A DNA stretch of 53,080 nucleotides from Bacteroidota bacterium (lineage in GTDB: Bacteria > Bacteroidota > Bacteroidia > JABEUT01), in NCBI GenBank assembly GCA_013285805.1, contig JABDGY010000011.1, positions 1 to 53,080 on the forward strand, given 5' to 3'. Below, one piece after another: positions 47,888 to 53,080 of the stretch (positions are counted from its first letter, which is position 1; every line of letters begins with the position of its first letter). The position numbers were made by a program, and so were the translations under genes. Under the pieces are notes generated by a model, which saw only the letters and a list, made by a program, of their open reading frames with translations, was not told the origin of the DNA and did not search any database.

Positions 47888-48547
47888 TCATTTAGTTCCT
47901 GTGCCCATGGTATTAAATGCTTCAGCTAATTCACCAAATTCATCACCCTTCTCAATGTAAATTCGCTGGGTATAATTTTTATCAGCGATTTGTTTAATAC
48001 CTTCGGTTAGTTTTCTTACGGGGTTAGCAATATAACCCGGGAAGTTAACAAGGAATGTAAAGGAGATAAGCAGCGAAATAGTAACCAGTATGGCCAGGTA
48101 AATTCTCATCTTTTCAGCCGTTTGCTGGGTTTCATTATTCTTTCTCAATAATGCGGCTGTGTTCAGGTCATTAATTACATATATGCACGTACGCAATTCC
48201 TTTAATTGCGTTTGCGATGGTTGCACAGTGGTCTTTAATTGTTCAAATAACTGGCGTACTTTATTCGTAGCCTCCTGCTCGCCCACTTCAGTAATATTAT
48301 TTTCCTGTGCTTTCAGGTTTTTTTCAAACAGATTTATAGCATTTTGCTTGTTAATATCATATAGGTCTAAAGCCTGCTCCATATTTTCAGCATATTCAAT
48401 GCTTTCATAATTAGCCTTAAGAATATTCTTGGCTTCACCGGCAAGTCGGTTAATGGTATATAGCCCACCACCGCCTATCATTACAATCATTATAAAAAAG
48501 AAGCCGAGCCCCAGTGCAAGTTTTGTCTTTATGCGGAGTTTTATCAT
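47888..48547 (-). CDS. Kinase N-terminal fragment (sensor and HAMP)
   Basis: The first open segment of the broken kinase, 219 codons. It has helix LALGLGFFFIMIVMIGGGGL, a periplasmic helical sensor (about 30-150), a second helix (AILVTISLLISFTFLVNFPG) and HAMP (ANPVRKLTEGIKQIADKNYT). Its ATG overlaps the KdpD stop (ATGA), confirming coupled translation. It ends prematurely in GTGTK after HAMP. If expressed as it stands it would be a sensor without kinase. Confidence 0.75.
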   Translation of the reverse strand: MIKLRIKTKLALGLGFFFIMIVMIGGGGLYTINRLAGEAKNILKANYESIEYAENMEQALDLYDINKQNAINLFEKNLKAQENNITEVGEQEATNKVRQLFEQLKTTVQPSQTQLKELRTCIYVINDLNTAALLRKNNETQQTAEKMRIYLAILVTISLLISFTFLVNFPGYIANPVRKLTEGIKQIADKNYTQRIYIEKGDEFGELAEAFNTMGTGTK

Positions 48548-49668
48548 GACAATATTACGATATCAATATCCGAATCGGTTAGTTTTATAAGCAACTGATC
48601 GAACAGGTTTGTACTTACAATAGATTTTATGAGGCTGAAGTGAGGTTTACCGATGCATATGGTAGTTATATTCTTCTCCTTTGCTGTTTCAACTATGGCA
48701 TTTGTAACGTTCCGATTCTGCGCCTGTATTACCTCTGCCCCGAGCTCTGTGGCTGTTTTAAAATTATTAATAAGGTGGCGTTGGTCAGCAAGGTTTATAT
48801 TTTGAGGGTTTTCCTTAGGCGTTTGGACATATAGCACAAACCATTTCGAATTATAATATGAAGCCAGACGTGCTGTTTTACGTATAATCATTTTAGCTGT
48901 CTCGTTCTCACTATTAACGCAAGCCAAAAATCGTTCAGGGCGCAAAGCCGTATTTCTGGGAATTTCATTCTCTATCTTTCTCTCTACCTGCGATGTAACC
49001 TCGCGTAAAGCAAGTTCTCTCAGTTGCAATATTTTTTCTGAACGGAAGAAATTCCCTAAAGCGGTTTCAATCTTTGCTTTGTCGTATATCTTGCCCTCTT
49101 TAAGCCGGGTTATAAGTTCATCGGCCGTAAGGTCAATATTCACAACTTCATCAGCCATCTGCAAAACCTTATCGGGGATACGTTCGCTTACCTCAATGCC
49201 TGTTATTTCCTGTATTTCACCGTTAAGGCTTTCCAGGTGCTGTATGTTTACCGCGCTTATTACATTAATACCTGCATTCAGTATTTCCACTACATCCTGC
49301 CAGCGCTTTTCATTTTTACTGCCCTGTATATTTGAATGCGCCAGTTCATCTACTATTACCACTTCCGGGTGAATGTTAAGAATGGCTTGCACATCCATTT
49401 CATCTAACTCCTTGCCTTTATAAAAAAGCTTCCGCCTTTGTATCAGCGGAAGCCCTTCGAGTAAATCATGTGTTTCTTTCCTGTTATGGGTCTCAATGTA
49501 GCCCAATTTAACATCTATACCATTTTTTAAAAGCGTATGTGCCTCCTGCAACATGCGGTAGGTTTTACCCACTCCCGCACTCATACCTATATAAACCTTG
49601 AACTTACCACGCTTTGATTCACGGATAAGTTCAAGGAATTTGTAGGCTCTTTGCTCGTTTTCGGTCAT
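48544..49668 (-). CDS. kdpD: KdpD sensor domain plus USP domain (kinase-less)
   Basis: A 374-residue protein equal to the cytoplasmic N-terminal half of KdpD. The KdpD domain (1-210) has Walker A GMSAGVGKTYRML, the block GYIETHNRKETHDLLEGLP, and Walker B VVIVDELAHSN, then VNIQHLESLNGEIQEITGI. A UspA domain follows (about 240-374; FLACVNSENETAKMII, GKPHFSLIKSIVSTNLFDQL). The four membrane helices, GAF and kinase of enterobacterial KdpD are absent; the downstream kinase gene supplies the kinase, as is usual in Bacteroidota. It controls potassium-limited expression of kdp. No KdpE gene is in view. Confidence 0.93.
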   Translation of the reverse strand: MTENEQRAYKFLELIRESKRGKFKVYIGMSAGVGKTYRMLQEAHTLLKNGIDVKLGYIETHNRKETHDLLEGLPLIQRRKLFYKGKELDEMDVQAILNIHPEVVIVDELAHSNIQGSKNEKRWQDVVEILNAGINVISAVNIQHLESLNGEIQEITGIEVSERIPDKVLQMADEVVNIDLTADELITRLKEGKIYDKAKIETALGNFFRSEKILQLRELALREVTSQVERKIENEIPRNTALRPERFLACVNSENETAKMIIRKTARLASYYNSKWFVLYVQTPKENPQNINLADQRHLINNFKTATELGAEVIQAQNRNVTNAIVETAKEKNITTICIGKPHFSLIKSIVSTNLFDQLLIKLTDSDIDIVILS

Positions 49669-49697
49669 ACGGCAAAGTTACACTGTTTAGGCTCTAT

Positions 49698-51164
49698 TTA
49701 GAACCTAACCAGGAATGCTATTATGATACGGTCCTCTGTCTGTCTCAGGTCAGGTGCCCAGCCTGGAATGCTTGCATAACTTCCGTTAGCCTGCTGAATT
49801 AGAACCGGTGTTGTAGTATACCCTGTTGGAGAGGTAACTCCGCCAGGACCTGCGAAATAAGGCACACTGGCCCAGCGGTGAACATATTCTAGTTTAAATT
49901 CAAAACTCTGGCTTGGCATCCAGGCAATATTGGTCGAACAGTCCCAGGCATTAAATTGGTTACCTGGATTCTGCGTGAAAGGATCTATGCCTGACTGCAA
50001 TGTAGTTTGTAATACGCTTCCGTTTGATAATTGCACAGCAGCCGGAGTTGGCAAATCGCTTGCCTGTCCCGTAGGTTCAAGTACCAGGTAACGGCCTGGG
50101 TTAGTCATAACACCGCCCCCAACTAACCATGCCAGTTTACCATGAGCGAACCAGATACGGTTATAGAACATGGCGCTGGCAAAATATTGTGCATAAACGC
50201 CATTTGAAGAGTCCTTAAATCCATTAAAACCATTTACACCGTCACCGGTTTCTTCGCCAAGGTCGCCGGTGAAAGAGAATGCCATTTGCGTAACTCCTTT
50301 ACTTGATTTTGGCCTGTGGAAGTAACGCAATAAGAAACTGTTATCGGTATGGAACCTATGCCTGCCCACTGCTCCTGCATCATCAGAACCAACAATATAG
50401 TTGTTACTTATTACTTTAACATTCTCAGTAGGGTGCCACTCAATAACACCTCCAAAACCAGGCATATCGTTAAAAGTAGCATAGCTCTGCCATCCGTTAA
50501 TAATCCATAATTCAACTTTTAATTTATTAGATGGAAATATTTGGGTACGTATTCCATTAAAAAACCATGGAGTATTATCAGATGTATATGAAGCCTGGTA
50601 ATCCCAGTTTTCAACCTGGTAATATGAATTGAGGCCGATATATGACATGAACAACCCACCGTCAACGTTAATACCATGCATACAGTTAAAGTGATATCCT
50701 CCGTAAGCTTCACTTATATAACGATACGCATCCTGCAAATCATATTGGCCACGGTAACCACTGTAATCATTACGCGGAACAACCTCATCACGGGTTCCTA
50801 ATTGTGTTATGAATCTTGCACGTGCGCCTCCGTAATTAAAATCTCCACCAAAGCCTAATTGTGAAATTTCCATTTCATTGTCACGTGCCAAGGCCGTAGA
50901 GCCTACAACGGTATGGTCAATAGGATTGGCAAATGAATAAGTAGCATTTGCATCTACGAAAATTTCAGGTGAAAAATAAGGAATTTTGAAAATAGATGAG
51001 TCCCTCCTGTCATTCCCATTTATCCATGTCAGGTCCATGTTATCAAATGGAGTCTGGTCAGCTATCTTTTTTGCCGTATCCTTAGCAGGTGCTGTCTGCG
51101 CATTAGCGTATTGGTTAAGCGCTAATGCCGCTAAAGTCAAAAACGCTATTGTTGTTGTTTTCAT
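49698..51164 (-). CDS. Kdp-operon outer-membrane porin
   Basis: A 488-residue outer-membrane beta-barrel with signal MKTTTIAFLTLAALALNQYA. The mature part has many aromatic beta strands (YFSPEIFVDANATYSFANPI; GHRFHTDNSFLLRYFHRPKS; FEFKLEYVHRWASVPYF) and a terminal TEDRIIIAFLVRF ending in Phe. It resembles the OprB/BBP2-like porins that sit in Bacteroidota kdp operons between kdpC and kdpD. The likely job is passage of potassium or small solutes across the outer membrane under potassium limitation. It lies 28 bp after the unknown secreted protein and 29 bp before kdpD. Confidence 0.85.
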   Translation of the reverse strand: MKTTTIAFLTLAALALNQYANAQTAPAKDTAKKIADQTPFDNMDLTWINGNDRRDSSIFKIPYFSPEIFVDANATYSFANPIDHTVVGSTALARDNEMEISQLGFGGDFNYGGARARFITQLGTRDEVVPRNDYSGYRGQYDLQDAYRYISEAYGGYHFNCMHGINVDGGLFMSYIGLNSYYQVENWDYQASYTSDNTPWFFNGIRTQIFPSNKLKVELWIINGWQSYATFNDMPGFGGVIEWHPTENVKVISNNYIVGSDDAGAVGRHRFHTDNSFLLRYFHRPKSSKGVTQMAFSFTGDLGEETGDGVNGFNGFKDSSNGVYAQYFASAMFYNRIWFAHGKLAWLVGGGVMTNPGRYLVLEPTGQASDLPTPAAVQLSNGSVLQTTLQSGIDPFTQNPGNQFNAWDCSTNIAWMPSQSFEFKLEYVHRWASVPYFAGPGGVTSPTGYTTTPVLIQQANGSYASIPGWAPDLRQTEDRIIIAFLVRF

Positions 51165-51192
51165 ATTGTGTTATTTATAATTGTTGTGTTTG

Positions 51193-51810
51193 CTAGTTAA
51201 GATTTGATTGATTAAAAAGAACATTGATTTTATACATTTTGTCTGTAACAGAATAAGCTACAAGAGATTCTCCGCCTCCAAATTCCATTTCAAGCATGTC
51301 GTGAAACTTAGAATTGTCGGGGAATGCCCTTTTTAGATTAAGTATAGTTAAAGGCCTAATTTCAGAGTTAATAGTTTTACTGAAAAAATATTTCATTTCA
51401 ACTTTATTTTCTTTCATATTAGAAGAAGGTACCCTTACATAGGATGAGTAAATTACAATGCCCTTATTTTCCCGTATAAGGAACTCCTCATCGTATGTTT
51501 TATAGAACCTGTAATCCTCATTTTTGCAATTATGATAACCGAAAATGCTGTCTTTGTTAAGCTTTGTTTTCTTACCATCAGCTATAATATCAACATACCT
51601 TCCTGCAAAAAAATGGTGTAGTTTTATTTTTCCCGATGATTTGCAATCAAATGATAGTGAAAGAGTGCCTTTATTATAGTCCCCCGAGGTCATATAAACT
51701 CCGCCTATAGTACTGCATACTCTCATACCCGCATTCTGGGAAGAGAGGGGTAATGCACCAAGGGTACAAAAGCCGACAACTAGAGATACTATTTTACTGT
51801 TTAAGTTCAT
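51193..51810 (-). CDS. Secreted protein of unknown function inside the kdp operon
   Basis: A 205-residue protein with a signal peptide (NSKIVSLVVGFCTLGALPLS, cleavage near SSQ). The mature part is beta-rich, with LSLSFDCKSSGKIKLHHFFA, GYHNCKNEDYRFYKTYDEEF, and a C-terminal part PLTILNLKRAFPDNSKFHDM. No known domain is recognised. Its ATG lies 17 bp inside kdpC, so it is translationally coupled with kdpC and followed by the porin at 28 bp. It is not a standard Kdp component. Periplasmic help to KdpC or the porin is possible but unproved. Confidence 0.8.
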   Translation of the reverse strand: MNLNSKIVSLVVGFCTLGALPLSSQNAGMRVCSTIGGVYMTSGDYNKGTLSLSFDCKSSGKIKLHHFFAGRYVDIIADGKKTKLNKDSIFGYHNCKNEDYRFYKTYDEEFLIRENKGIVIYSSYVRVPSSNMKENKVEMKYFFSKTINSEIRPLTILNLKRAFPDNSKFHDMLEMEFGGGESLVAYSVTDKMYKINVLFNQSNLN

Positions 51811-52360
51811 CTAGAGCAATGTTAAGTTTTAATACATTTACTTTAGGCGGGCCAAATAAGCCGAGTAAAGGCCCTTCTGTATGTGTATCTACAAGTTTCA
51901 TTAAATCCTGTTCCGGTATTCCGCGTAAAGCGGCAATACGTTTAACCTGAATTTTTGCGCCTTCAGGACTAAGGTCGGGATCTAATCCGCTACCCGATGC
52001 TGTTACCAGTTCGGCAGGTATATCGGCTTTATTAATACCAGGGTTATGCCTCATAAAGGTATCGATAGTTGACTGTACCGATTTTAAATAATCGGGGTTT
52101 GTAGGGCCCTTGTTACTTGCACCTGAACCGGCTGCATTATATCCGGCAGCGGAAGGTCGTGGTTGAAAATATCTATCGCTTTTAAAAGCCTGGCCTATAT
52201 TTTCATAACCTACAATCTTTCCTTTATAGGTAACAGTTATACCATCACCTCCTCCGGGAGCCGCTTTAGCCACCAAAGCAATAAAGAGGGGGTATATTAC
52301 ACAAAGCAACACCAGTAGAACAAGTGTGAGCCTAAACGATGGAATGAGATATTTTTTCAT
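51794..52360 (-). CDS. kdpC: Potassium-transporting ATPase subunit C
   Basis: A 188-residue KdpC, the single-span accessory subunit of the K+-transporting P-type ATPase. The N-terminal helix is LTLVLLVLLCVIYPLFIALV. The periplasmic part has GYENIGQAFKSDRYFQPRPS, the glycine/asparagine-rich AAGSGASNKGPTNP, and the signature LVTASGSGLDPDLSPEGAKI, followed by QVKRIAALRGI and DTHTEGPLLGLFGPPKVNV. It is near the usual length (about 190) and follows kdpB by 17 bp. Its 3' end overlaps the unknown secreted protein gene by 17 bp. Confidence 0.97.
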   Translation of the reverse strand: MKKYLIPSFRLTLVLLVLLCVIYPLFIALVAKAAPGGGDGITVTYKGKIVGYENIGQAFKSDRYFQPRPSAAGYNAAGSGASNKGPTNPDYLKSVQSTIDTFMRHNPGINKADIPAELVTASGSGLDPDLSPEGAKIQVKRIAALRGIPEQDLMKLVDTHTEGPLLGLFGPPKVNVLKLNIALDELKQ

Positions 52361-52377
52361 GACAATTCTATTTTTAA

Positions 52378-53080
52378 TTACATTACTAATCCAATGAGCA
52401 TATCAATAAGCTTTATTCCGATGAATGGCACTATAATGCCGCCAATACCATAAATCAACAAATTCCTACGTAATAATGCGCTTGCACCAATAGGCTTATA
52501 CTGCACACCTCTTAATGCCAATGGAATAAGCAATGGAATAATTATAGCATTGAAAATGACAGCAGAGAGTATGGCGCTTTCAGGGCTTTTTAATCCCATA
52601 ATATTAAGGGCCTGCAACGATGGAATAGTAACAATGAAAAGAGCTGGGACAATTGCAAAGTATTTTGCCACGTCATTTGCAATACTGAATGTAGCGAGTG
52701 TACCGCGTGTCATAAGCAACTGCTTTCCTATTTCCACTATTTCAATAAGCTTGGTAGGATCGTTATCCAGGTCTACCATATTGCCTGCTTCTTTGGCAGC
52801 CTGTGTACCGCTGTTCATGGCAACACCCACATCGGCCTGTGCAAGTGCAGGAGCATCGTTGGTACCGTCGCCCATCATAGCCACAAGTTTACCCTGACCT
52901 TGTTCCAGGCGTATGTAGTTCATTTTATCTTCCGGCTTAGCCTCTGCAATAAAATCATCTACACCGGCTTTTTCAGCAATAAATTTTGCTGTAAGCGGGT
53001 TGTCGCCGGTTACCATAACCGTTTTCACTCCCATCTTACGCAAGCGTTCAAAGCGTTCTTTAATACCGGGCTTAATAATA
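52378..53080 (-). CDS. kdpB: Potassium-transporting ATPase ATP-binding subunit B, C-terminal part
   Basis: The C-terminal ~234 residues of KdpB; the gene runs off the right edge, so the start is not visible. Seen: [35 protein letters not shown], the hinge [40 protein letters not shown], and the last membrane helices. The phosphorylated Asp motif DKTGT lies outside. KdpB hydrolyses ATP to drive K+ through KdpA. An apparent TTG start at 53043 is an artefact, because homology clearly continues upstream. Confidence 0.97.
   Translation of the reverse strand, partial: IIKPGIKERFERLRKMGVKTVMVTGDNPLTAKFIAEKAGVDDFIAEAKPEDKMNYIRLEQGQGKLVAMMGDGTNDAPALAQADVGVAMNSGTQAAKEAGNMVDLDNDPTKLIEIVEIGKQLLMTRGTLATFSIANDVAKYFAIVPALFIVTIPSLQALNIMGLKSPESAILSAVIFNAIIIPLLIPLALRGVQYKPIGASALLRRNLLIYGIGGIIVPFIGIKLIDMLIGLVM

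Larger units (their letters stand above)
46839..48547 (-). pseudogene. Kdp-operon histidine kinase, interrupted by two +1 frameshifts
   Basis: Read through, this is one kinase of about 568 residues: TM - periplasmic four-helix sensor - TM - HAMP - PAS - HisKA - HATPase_c, the kinase half of the split KdpD system that senses potassium limitation. The frame breaks twice. Near 47904 the HAMP end reads FNTMGTGTK-stop, while the +1 frame continues QELNDYNNSNLAKIIFEKKR. Near 46971 the ATPase reads [12 protein letters not shown], while the +1 frame gives [20 protein letters not shown] and runs to the natural end. Each break is explained by one extra base at a C/G run (CCC 47904-47906, CCCC 46971-46974). 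It may be a true pseudogene or a homopolymer sequencing error. Confidence 0.8.

Overview
The window comes from a member of the Bacteroidota, probably a Chitinophagales/Sphingobacteriales-type soil or freshwater organism, though family level cannot be fixed from sequence reading alone. The evidence is repeated Bacteroidota-style promoter -7 boxes (TAnnTTTG) at well-placed distances from genes and tRNAs, weak or absent Shine-Dalgarno sequences, AT-rich DNA, many SRPBCC/AHSA1 proteins, and a kdp operon in which the KdpD sensor and its kinase are separate genes with an outer-membrane porin between kdpC and kdpD.

Layout. 1-9.7 kb is ordinary chromosome: the recA 3' end, a TPR lipoprotein, a fumarylacetoacetase-family/saccharopine-dehydrogenase pair, an ArsR-SRPBCC operon with a visible palindromic operator, a GNAT gene, tRNA-Ser, yjdM, a beta-carbonic anhydrase and a Tat-exported class V aminotransferase. 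9.7-15.1 kb holds a Lys-rich small secreted protein, a TPR-SpoIIE phosphatase whose start lies just after a terminator and promoter, a DUF2252 protein and a TolB-like/PA14 protein. 15.2-25.8 kb is one co-directional surface-polysaccharide operon: an ABC exporter (Wzm/Wzt-like), eight glycosyltransferase-type proteins and a methyltransferase. tRNA-Pro and tRNA-Arg follow.

26.1-46.8 kb is a signalling region. It has two hybrid kinases, two other histidine kinases (one with a MASE1 membrane sensor), a LytTR regulator, a tandem universal stress protein with an unusual N-terminal extension, and six stand-alone receivers. Three of those receivers end in a single C-terminal membrane helix (tail-anchored receivers), and with a fourth soluble one they share a GEECL signature. 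Two operons here carry the same LytTR-type direct-repeat operator (two 9-mers, 12 bp apart, about 32 bp upstream of the -7 box), and a LytTR regulator gene lies next to one of them. The region is flanked by a 35-bp repeat (33/35 identical) that starts in the 3' end of tRNA-Arg and recurs at 46.8 kb, so it may be an old island, although no integrase is visible. Between 44.5 and 46.8 kb are a strong terminator, a 7-bp tandem repeat, small membrane ORFs, a probable unannotated ~110-nt structured RNA on the minus strand, two NmrA-like paralogues sharing a promoter motif, and a dead adhesin fragment.

46.8-53.1 kb is the kdp potassium operon on the minus strand: kdpB (cut by the window edge), kdpC, an unknown secreted protein, a porin, the KdpD sensor/USP protein, and a histidine kinase interrupted by two +1 frameshifts, both at runs of C/G.

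The most likely undescribed system is the LytTR-controlled set of tail-anchored GEECL receivers with its kinases. Every functional statement about it is inference from domains, gene order and cis-elements.
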